From an uncultured Clostridia bacterium (lineage in GTDB: Bacteria > Bacillota > Clostridia > Lachnospirales > Bianqueaceae), in assembly GCA_937892735.1 (NCBI GenBank), contig CALBGL010000019.1, positions 1 to 22,293 on the forward strand: a stretch of DNA of 22,293 bases, written 5' to 3'. This document shows positions 14,037 through 20,798 of this stretch, piece after piece; position 1 is the first letter of the stretch; the number at the start of each line of letters is the position of its first letter. The position numbers and the translations under genes were made by a program. Below the pieces are notes generated by a model. That model saw only the letters and a program-made list of their open reading frames with translations. It was not told the DNA's origin and made no database searches.

Positions 14037-15233
14037 ATGAAAAAGGTATTGGTTATCAATTGCGGCAGTTCTTCTTTGAAGTATCAGCTGATTGACATGG
14101 AGACGGAAGAAGTCGTAGCCAAGGGACTGGCAGAGCGTATCGGTATCGACGGTTCCCGTCTGAAGCACCAGCCGGCGGGCAAAGACGCGGTGGTTCAGGA
14201 AGAACCCATGCCGGATCATCATAAGGCGGTAGAGATGGTGTTGGCAGCGTTGACCGATCCGAATCATGGCGTTATTGCGGATATGAGTGAGATCTGTGCC
14301 GTAGGTCATCGTGTGGTACATGGCGGAGAGAAGTTTGCAAGTTCCGTTCGGATCACGAGGGAAGTTATTGAGACGATGGAAGAGTGTTCGGATTTGGCTC
14401 CTTTGCACAATCCCGCGAATCTGATCGGTATTGAAGCCTGCATGGCCCTGATGCCGAATACCCCGATGGTGGCAGTGTTTGATACGGCATTCCATCAGAC
14501 GATGCCGGAGAAGGCTTTCCTGTATGGAATTCCCTACAAGTATTACAAGGAATATCAGGTGCGTCGCTATGGTTTCCACGGTACCTCTCACCGTTATGTG
14601 TCTCAGCGTGTGGCAGCCATTCTGGGCAAGCCGATCGAGGATCTGAAGATCGTAGTGTGCCACCTGGGCAATGGAGCCAGCGTATGCGCGGTCAATGGTG
14701 GTAAGTCTGTGGATACTTCCATGGGTCTGACTCCGTTGGAAGGTCTGATCATGGGGACTCGCAGCGGCGATCTGGATCCCGCGATTCTGCAGTACATCAT
14801 GCATAAGGATCATCTGGACATTGATCAGATGATGAATGTGCTCAACAAGGAATCCGGCGTACTGGGTCTGTCTGAGATTTCCAGTGATTTTCGTGAGATC
14901 GAGAATGGCTGTGCGGAAGGTAACAAGGATGCGATTCGCGCTAACGATGCTTTCGTATACCGGGTAGCTAAGTATATCGGTTCCTATGCAGCAGCGATGA
15001 ACGGAGTGGATGCCATTGCCTTCACGGCGGGACTGGGTGAGAATAACGCGCTGGTGCGTAAGGAAGTCTGCGAGTATTTGGAGTTCTTGGGCCTTAAGGT
15101 GGACGACGAGAAGAATAATGTACGTGGTAAGGAAGTTGTATTCTCCACGGATGATTCTAAGGTAGCAGCGCTGCTGGTTCCTACCAATGAAGAGCTGATG
15201 ATCGCAAGAGATACAATGGAGTTGATTGGCTAA
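14037..15233 (+). CDS. ackA: Acetate kinase
   Basis: A 398-residue acetate kinase of the ASKHA fold, converting acetyl phosphate and ADP to acetate and ATP. Conserved blocks are intact: VLVINCGSSSLKYQLIDM at the N-terminus, VGHRVVHGGEKF, PLHNPANLIGIEAC, FDTAFHQTMPEKAFLYGIP, YGFHGTSHRYVS, CHLGNGASVCA and DTSMGLTPLEGLIMGTRSGD, and the end FTAGLGENNALVR. AAGGAG lies at the usual distance from the ATG. It directly follows pta in an operon. The sequence is typical of the family in length and motifs. Confidence 0.97.
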   Translation: MKKVLVINCGSSSLKYQLIDMETEEVVAKGLAERIGIDGSRLKHQPAGKDAVVQEEPMPDHHKAVEMVLAALTDPNHGVIADMSEICAVGHRVVHGGEKFASSVRITREVIETMEECSDLAPLHNPANLIGIEACMALMPNTPMVAVFDTAFHQTMPEKAFLYGIPYKYYKEYQVRRYGFHGTSHRYVSQRVAAILGKPIEDLKIVVCHLGNGASVCAVNGGKSVDTSMGLTPLEGLIMGTRSGDLDPAILQYIMHKDHLDIDQMMNVLNKESGVLGLSEISSDFREIENGCAEGNKDAIRANDAFVYRVAKYIGSYAAAMNGVDAIAFTAGLGENNALVRKEVCEYLEFLGLKVDDEKNNVRGKEVVFSTDDSKVAALLVPTNEELMIARDTMELIG

Positions 15234-15255
15234 TTCACCATCGGAATGCGTAATA

Positions 15256-15286
15256 AATTCCCCGTCGGAGATTCTGGCGGGGAATT
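15256..15286 (+). terminator. Hairpin after ackA (weak terminator or attenuator)
   Basis: AATTCCCCG (15256-15264) pairs perfectly with CGGGGAATT (15278-15286) around a 13-base loop, starting 23 bases after the ackA stop. No long T-run follows, so read-through into the HD-domain gene is likely. Confidence 0.55.
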
Positions 15287-15308
15287 CTGCTATACTATGG
15301 AGGGCTAT

Positions 15309-15947
15309 ATGAGCATCGAGAAAAAGTGTTCCAGCATAGATCAACAGATGCGGTTTCTGGCGGAGATCGATCAGATGAAGTCCGTGTATCGGCAGACACT
15401 GTTGATCGATCGATCGCGAACGGAGACGGATGCGGAGCATTCCTGGCATCTGGCCATGATGGCCATGACGCTGTTTGAGTACGGTAAAGATCCGTCGGTC
15501 GATCTTTTGCGTGTGCTGCAGATGGTACTGGTACATGACCTGGTGGAGATCTACGCAGGCGATACCTTTGCTTATGACACAGAGGGGAACCGGACGAAGG
15601 CCCAGCGGGAGAAAGAAGCGGCGGATCGCCTGTTTGCCATGTTGCCTGAGGAACAGGGCGCGGCCTATAGGGCGTTATGGGAAGAGTTTGATAGCGTACA
15701 GACGCCGGACGCCCGATTTGCCACGGCGATGGATCGTCTGCAGCCCTTCCTTAACAATTACATGACAGAAGGCCATTCCTGGCGGCAGCGGCATGTGACG
15801 GAGAAACAGGTACGCACGCGGGTAGGGATGATCGAAGATACGGTTCCGGAGATCTGGCCCTATGTGGAACGGATGCTTGCGGAATGTGTCCGGAAGGGCT
15901 GGCTCATTCCTGGGGATGGAAATCCTCGGGATCTTCAGAATCCTTAG
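15309..15947 (+). CDS. HD-domain hydrolase (YfbR-like phosphohydrolase)
   Basis: A 212-residue HD-superfamily metal-dependent phosphohydrolase (HD_3/YfbR-like group, whose known members are 5'-deoxynucleotidases). The metal ligands are visible: H44 in EHSW, the H76-D77 doublet in VHDLVEIYAGD, and D142 in AMDRLQPF. The substrate is not certain. I take ATG 15309 because GGAGGG (15299-15304) lies just upstream; a longer frame from 15246 would run through the hairpin after ackA and lacks a ribosome site. The gene lies 75 bases after ackA, perhaps reached by read-through. Its last 44 bases overlap the end of a convergent small gene on the minus strand. Confidence 0.85.
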   Translation: MSIEKKCSSIDQQMRFLAEIDQMKSVYRQTLLIDRSRTETDAEHSWHLAMMAMTLFEYGKDPSVDLLRVLQMVLVHDLVEIYAGDTFAYDTEGNRTKAQREKEAADRLFAMLPEEQGAAYRALWEEFDSVQTPDARFATAMDRLQPFLNNYMTEGHSWRQRHVTEKQVRTRVGMIEDTVPEIWPYVERMLAECVRKGWLIPGDGNPRDLQNP

Positions 15948-16119
15948 AAGAGACCAGATATCGTTCTGCCAGCAGGTTCAGCAGGGCTGCTACAAAGCAT
16001 AGAACGATCCACAGCCATTGATATTCTCCGCGAATCGTGCCGTAAATTAGGTGGACAATGCCAATACCAACAAGAATCAAAGAAAGTAAGATGGTTTTGC
16101 GGGGAAGTTTAGGTTTCAT
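15904..16119 (-). CDS. Small two-helix membrane protein, unknown function
   Basis: A 71-residue protein with two hydrophobic segments (about 9-28 and 34-51), a basic N-terminus (MKPKLPRK) and an acidic tail (SSKDSEDPEDFHPQE). The start at 16119 is favoured by AGAGGT upstream on the minus strand; an in-frame ATG at 16152 has no site. It overlaps the 3' end of the HD-domain gene tail to tail by 44 bases, so the acidic tail is encoded opposite the HD protein's C-terminus. No family is recognised. Coding status is supported by ribosome site and protein layout but not proven. Confidence 0.6.
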   Translation of the reverse strand: MKPKLPRKTILLSLILVGIGIVHLIYGTIRGEYQWLWIVLCFVAALLNLLAERYLVSSKDSEDPEDFHPQE

Positions 16120-16211
16120 AGATTGACCTCTTTTCTGTAGAAAATCGCGCATACACGCTGTAAAAGTATATCATATTCATTTTGAAAACACAATCCAGGG
16201 AGGAAATCATT

Positions 16212-16979
16212 ATGCAGATTATTGATGCACACGTACATCCGTTTGAAGTGGTCGCTCAACGGTCAGGGAGGTATTCGGAAGGTGTGACGGATACGAAAGT
16301 CTTCCGGGAGGATTTGGAGAGGGCAGGAATCACACACTGCTGTGGATCCGTCATCAGTCGAGTGGACGGATCATCCTGGGAGCCGATTCACGCGCTCAAC
16401 GAGGCGGCGCTGCGCCTACGGGATGCGTATGCGGGGTTCTATACGCCAGGCATCCATGTGCATCCAGCATTTCCAAGAGAATCCTGCGAGGAGATCGAAA
16501 AGATGGCCGCGCAGGGTGTTCATTTAATCGGCGAGCTGGTGCCGTATATGATGGGATGGGACGCCTATGCCAGCCCGGAGGCCGCAGAGATTTTCACGTT
16601 GGCACAGGAAAAAGGAATGGCGGTCAATGTGCATCCTTCCACCGATGAGGATCTGGAGAAGTTTGCCTCGCTGTATCCGCACCTTTCGATCATCGTGGCA
16701 CATCCGAGGGACGGTGCGAACTATCAGGAAAACCTGGCGCGGATACGCCGTCATGAGAATGTATGTCTGGATCTGAGCGGTACGGGACTCTTTCGATACG
16801 GCATGCTTCGATATGGGCTGGACCAGGTCGGGAAAGATCGGATTCTGTTCGGCACGGATTATCCGATCTGCAACCCGGGGATGTATGTGGAAGCTGTATT
16901 ATTTGAGAATCTGACGGATGAAGAGTTGGAAACGGTCATGGAGAAGAATGCTAGGAGGCTGATTTTTAAAGAAGCGTAA
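16212..16979 (+). CDS. Amidohydrolase-superfamily enzyme (Amidohydro_2 type)
   Basis: A 255-residue TIM-barrel metal-dependent hydrolase. The HxH motif is H7-V-H9 (DAHVHP), followed by E108 in GELV, H141 (VNVHPST), H164 (VAHP) and D216 (GTDYP), the usual metal and catalytic set. Family members hydrolyse or isomerise lactones such as 2-pyrone-4,6-dicarboxylate or galactarolactone, or decarboxylate aromatic acids. I choose ATG 16212, preceded by AGGGAGGA; a longer frame from 16182 has no site. It ends 10 bases from the convergent GntR gene, beyond which lies a sugar-acid operon, so lactone or acid-sugar chemistry is plausible. The substrate is inferred only from context. Confidence 0.85.
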   Translation: MQIIDAHVHPFEVVAQRSGRYSEGVTDTKVFREDLERAGITHCCGSVISRVDGSSWEPIHALNEAALRLRDAYAGFYTPGIHVHPAFPRESCEEIEKMAAQGVHLIGELVPYMMGWDAYASPEAAEIFTLAQEKGMAVNVHPSTDEDLEKFASLYPHLSIIVAHPRDGANYQENLARIRRHENVCLDLSGTGLFRYGMLRYGLDQVGKDRILFGTDYPICNPGMYVEAVLFENLTDEELETVMEKNARRLIFKEA

Positions 16980-16988
16980 GGCGGGATT

Positions 16989-17630
16989 TTATGCATCCGA
17001 CTGGCAGACGCATTTTAAGGAATTGACCATGGATTGATTCAAATGATAGATCAGCGCATCCTTGGCGACCTCCGAATTTTCCCGCAGTAAAGAGGCAATG
17101 ATTTCTTCATGCTGTTCCAGATTGCCTTCTCGATTCCGAATTCCCTGATGAGCAGCGAACATGGCGAGCCGGACCTGCTGAAGCATGAGGGAATGATACA
17201 TGTTCAGTAATATATCATTCTGCGTGATGGAGATCAGGAAGGTATGGAACTGCGCGTCCAGCTCGAAATGAGGGAGGGACTCTTCCTGCTCTGATTGTTG
17301 AAACCGTGTCTCATAGTGCAATAGTTCGCGTTTCGAATAAAGAGAACAGTATTGCGTGATGATCGTGGGCTCAAACAGTTTGCGCACCTGATAATGCTGC
17401 TGGATGGAATTTTCGGTAATCGGCGTGATGCGCATTCCCTTGCGAGGGTAGATTTGAATGAGTCCATCCTTTTGCAGGCGGATGACGGCTTCACGAAGCG
17501 GTGTTCGACCCAGGCCGGTTTCCTCCGCCATGTCTTTTTCCGTGAGGAAAAGACCGGGCATATAGTCGCAGGTCATGATCTTTCGATATAGGAGATCATA
17601 GGCCTGTTTTTTTATGGGCTCTTTTGCCAT
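16989..17630 (-). CDS. GntR-family transcriptional regulator, FadR/FCD type
   Basis: A 213-residue repressor-type regulator. The N-terminal winged helix (about 8-70) includes EKDMAEETGLGRTPLREAVIRLQKDGLI and the wing YPRKGMRI. The C-terminal all-helical FCD domain holds the expected metal-ligand set D125, H129 (DAQFH), H174 and H196. FCD regulators of this kind often sense sugar acids, such as uronates or aldonates. AAGGAG lies before the ATG on the minus strand. It diverges from the enolase-SDR-uxaC operon with 187 bases between, and is very probably its local regulator. The effector is unknown. Confidence 0.9.
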   Translation of the reverse strand: MAKEPIKKQAYDLLYRKIMTCDYMPGLFLTEKDMAEETGLGRTPLREAVIRLQKDGLIQIYPRKGMRITPITENSIQQHYQVRKLFEPTIITQYCSLYSKRELLHYETRFQQSEQEESLPHFELDAQFHTFLISITQNDILLNMYHSLMLQQVRLAMFAAHQGIRNREGNLEQHEEIIASLLRENSEVAKDALIYHLNQSMVNSLKCVCQSDA

Positions 17631-17672
17631 AGCATCGTCTCCTTAACATATAGAATAAGAAACCATGTATGT

Positions 17673-17702
17673 AGTATAGCATATGTGGGGGGAAAGAGAC
17701 AA
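17673..17702 (-). promoter_or_regulatory. Promoter of the GntR gene
   Basis: On the minus strand TTGTCT (17697-17702) and TATACT (17673-17678) are spaced by 18 bases, 42 bases upstream of the start codon. A CATATG element (17680-17685) lies in the spacer and recurs at 17761-17766 near the opposite promoter. Confidence 0.55.
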
Positions 17703-17744
17703 GAAAAAAGGATGTATGGAGAAAGATTTCTTTGGAAAAACGGG

Positions 17745-17773
17745 TTGAATTATATCACAACATATGATATGAT
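17745..17773 (+). promoter_or_regulatory. Promoter of the sugar-acid operon
   Basis: TTGAAT (17745-17750) and TATGAT (17768-17773) are separated by exactly 17 bases, 44 bases before the first enolase-family gene. The spacer and -10 box are covered by an inverted repeat, as expected for repression by the divergent GntR regulator. Confidence 0.7.
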
Positions 17774-17788
17774 GTCTGTGATATATCA
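17751..17788. promoter_or_regulatory. Candidate GntR operator (nested inverted repeats)
   Basis: TATATCACA (17751-17759) and TGTGATATA (17777-17785) form a perfect 9-bp inverted repeat centred on 17768, on the -10 box. Between them is the near-palindrome CATATGATATG (17761-17771), and at 17779-17788 the perfect palindrome TGATATATCA. FadR-type GntR proteins bind short AT-rich palindromes; which repeat is the real site is not known. Confidence 0.55.
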
Positions 17789-17817
17789 GACAGGAAACCC
17801 GGAAAGGAGTATCAGAG

Positions 17818-18912
17818 ATGATGGAAACAAAGACACAGATTCGAGATATGCGGATTTATCAGGCGACCAGCAGCCTGAGTCAACCGATTGCAGACGCGAC
17901 GCATGACATTAGCAAGATTGCTTTTTATGTCCTGGAAGTGGAAACAGAAGGAGGCATCCTGGGGCAAGGGTATCTCCTGAGCTTCCATTATAGTCCGAAT
18001 GCGATTGAAGGCGCGATGAAGGATCTGAAGCGCTTCGTGCTGGAAAGAAAGTATCATGTTTATGAAACGTTGCAATTGCAGCAGGACTATGAGGCGGAAA
18101 GCGAGTATTTTGGGATTCCGGGGCTGCAGCGTTGGGCGCTTGCGACGCTTAATGTGGCACTGTGGGACGCCTGGGCCAGAACCCTGGGCCAGCCGATTTA
18201 TCGTCTGTTTGGATGCAGCCGTAAGAAGATCCCAGTTTATGGAAGCGGAGGATGGATCAGCTATACGGACGAGGAGCTGCTAGAGGAAGTGAAGGAGTAC
18301 CAGAAGCGGGGATTTCAGGCGGTCAAGATCAAAGTAGGAAGTTCAGATCCGCAGCGGGATGTGAGAAGGCTGCATCTGGTTCGGGAAGCCATTGGTCCGA
18401 ATATGAAGATCATGATGGATGCGAATCAGGGAATGGACGTGCCATCCAGCGTCAGCTTGATCGAGCAGGTGAAGCATCTGGGGATCCATTGGTTCGAGGA
18501 GCCTGTCTCGAATACGGACTTTGAAGGATACGCGCTGATTCATCAAAAGACGAGTATCAGTCTGGCGATGGGAGAGCGGGAATATTCTACTGTAGCGCTG
18601 CGAGAACTTATAGGGAGAAGAGCGTTGGATCTGTGGCAGCCGGATCTGATCCGTCTGGGCGGTGTGGAAGCCTGGCGAGACAGCGCGGCGCTGGCAGCCG
18701 CATACCATATTCCGGTGTTGCCACATTACTATAAAGACTATGACATTCCGCTATTGGCTACGGTTTCCAGACCGTATGGCGCGGAAAGTTTCGACTGGAT
18801 CGATGAAATCATCGCCCAGCCGATGGAGATTGTAGATGGATACGCGCTGCCAAGAGAAGGAGAGGGCTGGGGATTCCGCTTTCTGCATCAGTACATGACG
18901 GAGGTAAAGTAA
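17818..18912 (+). CDS. Enolase-superfamily enzyme, mandelate racemase subgroup (KxK type)
   Basis: A 364-residue MR/MLE-family protein with an N-terminal capping domain and a beta-barrel domain. The KxK motif is K170-I-K172, metal ligands are D201 (MMDANQG), E227 (WFEEPV) and E253 (MGERE), and the D276/H303 pair (QPDLIRLGG; LPHYY) gives the second general base. This set is typical of acid-sugar dehydratases, racemases and lactone cycloisomerases. AAAGGAG precedes two adjacent ATG codons (17818 and 17821). It is the first gene of the operon and is followed, with no gap, by a second, different family member. The substrate is unknown; aldonate or aldarate (lactone) is inferred from the neighbouring uxaC and SDR. 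Confidence 0.88.
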   Translation: MMETKTQIRDMRIYQATSSLSQPIADATHDISKIAFYVLEVETEGGILGQGYLLSFHYSPNAIEGAMKDLKRFVLERKYHVYETLQLQQDYEAESEYFGIPGLQRWALATLNVALWDAWARTLGQPIYRLFGCSRKKIPVYGSGGWISYTDEELLEEVKEYQKRGFQAVKIKVGSSDPQRDVRRLHLVREAIGPNMKIMMDANQGMDVPSSVSLIEQVKHLGIHWFEEPVSNTDFEGYALIHQKTSISLAMGEREYSTVALRELIGRRALDLWQPDLIRLGGVEAWRDSAALAAAYHIPVLPHYYKDYDIPLLATVSRPYGAESFDWIDEIIAQPMEIVDGYALPREGEGWGFRFLHQYMTEVK

Positions 18913-20028
18913 ATGGTGATTCAGAAATTCGAGACCTGGTGGGTCGAACGGGATCAGTGTCTTTTTGATGAGAAGCGTCAGGGCGGCGCCAAGATGGGGT
19001 GGGATGTTATTGCCCTGAAACTAACAACCGATACGGGAATGGAAGGGATCGCCACCTGTATGGCGGCACGCAGCGGCGGCGTCAGTGAGAATTATTTGCA
19101 CGACAGCATCGCTCCCGCCGTGCTGGGACGAGATCCTCACGATCGAGAAGCTATTTTTCATGCGCTCTGGAACGTGGATCGCCATGAGGCATTTTTCCCC
19201 ATTTTCCTGCCGGGGCCGGTAGACGTCGCCCTGTGGGACATCTGCGCCAAGGAGGCGGGGCTGCCGCTGTATAAGTACATTGGGGCCTATCGTGATCATC
19301 TGCCGGTATATGCCAGCGGCAATTTCCATGGTACGGTACAGGAATACGTAGATGAGGCTTTATATTATAAAGGAAAAGGAATCGGCGGATACAAGGCGCA
19401 TCCTTCAGGCCCTGTGGAATTTGATCTCGAGGTTCATCAGGCAGTACGTGATGCCGTCGGACCTGATTATGTTCTGATGAGCGATCCGGTAGGAGAATAC
19501 ACGATGGGGGATGCCGTACGTGTAGGCCGTCAGCTGGAGAAGCTGGGATATAAATGGTTTGAAGAACCGTTCCGTGATTTTGAACTGTATAAGTATCAGG
19601 AACTTTGTCGGACTCTGGACATTCCGATTGCCGGGACGGAGACGACAAGAGGCTGTCATTGGGGTGTTGCGCAGGTGATCGCACAGAGAGCCGCCGATAT
19701 CGTCAGAGCGGATGTGAGTTGGAAGGACGGCATCACCGGGACGCTCAAGATCGCACATATGGCAGAGGCATTTGGCATGCACTGTGAGATCCATACCACG
19801 ACGATGAATTACATGGATCTGGTCAATGTTCATGTCAGCTGCGCGATACGCAACTGTGAGTATTTTGAATACTTTGTGCCGGAGGATTCCTACAGGCTTC
19901 CGATGAAGGGAGACCTGCCGATTCGAGACGGGATGATCTATGCACCGAATGAACCTGGTGTAGGAGCAGAGTTGGATTGGGATTTGATTGCAAGGAGCTG
20001 TCGCAGTCATCGTGTGCAGCAAATATAA
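18913..20028 (+). CDS. Enolase-superfamily enzyme, mandelate racemase subgroup (KxH variant)
   Basis: A 371-residue MR/MLE-family protein, clearly diverged from the gene before it. Where most members have KxK it has K161-A-H163 (GYKAHPSGP). Metal ligands are D191 (SDPVGEY), E217 (WFEEPF) and E243 (GTETT); D267 (RADVSWKDG) and H294 (EIHTTT) form the usual His-Asp pair. The ATG immediately follows the TAA of the first enzyme, with GGAGGTAAAGTAA just upstream serving as ribosome site, so the two are translated in tandem. The likely role is dehydration of an acid sugar to a 2-keto-3-deoxy acid, but the exact reaction is not predictable. It is not typical of ManD-type mannonate dehydratase. Confidence 0.87.
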   Translation: MVIQKFETWWVERDQCLFDEKRQGGAKMGWDVIALKLTTDTGMEGIATCMAARSGGVSENYLHDSIAPAVLGRDPHDREAIFHALWNVDRHEAFFPIFLPGPVDVALWDICAKEAGLPLYKYIGAYRDHLPVYASGNFHGTVQEYVDEALYYKGKGIGGYKAHPSGPVEFDLEVHQAVRDAVGPDYVLMSDPVGEYTMGDAVRVGRQLEKLGYKWFEEPFRDFELYKYQELCRTLDIPIAGTETTRGCHWGVAQVIAQRAADIVRADVSWKDGITGTLKIAHMAEAFGMHCEIHTTTMNYMDLVNVHVSCAIRNCEYFEYFVPEDSYRLPMKGDLPIRDGMIYAPNEPGVGAELDWDLIARSCRSHRVQQI

Positions 20029-20041
20029 GGAGGACGGGCAG

Positions 20042-20788
20042 ATGGAAAAAGAACTGCAAGGACGGATTGGCATTGTGACTGGAGGAAGCAGCGGAATCGG
20101 GTATGCCATCGCGAATACCCTGGCGGAAGCCGGTGCGACCGTCTATGTTATCAGTCGTACCGGGGGAGAGAAGAAGGGACTGAAACCCAATCGAGAGGGT
20201 GTGATTCACACCCTCGGCGATGTCACACATTTTGAAGAGATGCGCTCTCTGGTGAATGCGATCGCATCCAGAGAAGGCTTGGATTTCCTGGTGAATAATG
20301 CGGGCATCACAAAAAAATGCCGGGCAGAAGAGTTCCCTATGGAAGACTTCGAAAGGATTCTCAATGTGAATGTTACCAGCATCTTTGCATTGTGCCAGAG
20401 TGCATATCCCTATCTGAAGGCCAGTCCGCATAAGGGCCGCATCATCAATATCAGCAGTATGGCGGCGCATCTGGGATTTTCCGAGGTGGTTCCCTACTGT
20501 ACCAGCAAAGCGGCGGTGTGCGGCATGACAAGAGGACTAGCGGTAGAATGGGCCAATGACAACATTACGGTCAACAGCATTGCGCCGGGATGGTTTCCCA
20601 GCGAGATGAGTAAGAAGGTCATGACGCCGGAGCGCAAACAGGCCATTCTGGGCCGTATGCCGGTACATGCCTTTGGTGATACGAAGGATCTGGGGGCGAT
20701 GGCCAGATTCCTCCTAGGCGATGGCGCAAAATATATCACAGGACAGGACTTTGCCGTGGATGGCGGCGCGCTGGCCTACGGATTCTGA
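20042..20788 (+). CDS. SDR-family oxidoreductase (possible fructuronate/keto-sugar-acid reductase)
   Basis: A 248-residue classical short-chain dehydrogenase/reductase. The nucleotide-binding motif is TGGSSGIG (13-20), NNAG is at 85-88, and the catalytic set is N110, S139, Y152 and K156 (YCTSK). PGWFPSEMSKK is typical of gluconate 5-dehydrogenase/KduD-like members. The ATG at 20042 follows AAGGAGG (20028-20034); a longer frame from 19988 would overlap the previous gene without a site. Lying directly before uxaC, it could reduce fructuronate or tagaturonate to mannonate or altronate in place of the long-chain UxuB/UxaB enzymes, or act on a keto-aldonate. The role is inferred from context. Confidence 0.88.
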   Translation: MEKELQGRIGIVTGGSSGIGYAIANTLAEAGATVYVISRTGGEKKGLKPNREGVIHTLGDVTHFEEMRSLVNAIASREGLDFLVNNAGITKKCRAEEFPMEDFERILNVNVTSIFALCQSAYPYLKASPHKGRIINISSMAAHLGFSEVVPYCTSKAAVCGMTRGLAVEWANDNITVNSIAPGWFPSEMSKKVMTPERKQAILGRMPVHAFGDTKDLGAMARFLLGDGAKYITGQDFAVDGGALAYGF

Positions 20789-20798
20789 GGAGAAGATC

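Noticed and set aside
14013..15536. 507-residue open frame on the minus strand opposite ackA and the HD-domain gene
   Set aside because: It crosses two well-supported plus-strand genes, shows no family motifs and no ribosome site; a shadow of GC-biased third positions.
17818..20028. The two enolase-family genes as a recent tandem duplication
   Set aside because: The proteins differ throughout, including the catalytic motif (KxK versus KxH), so any common origin is old.
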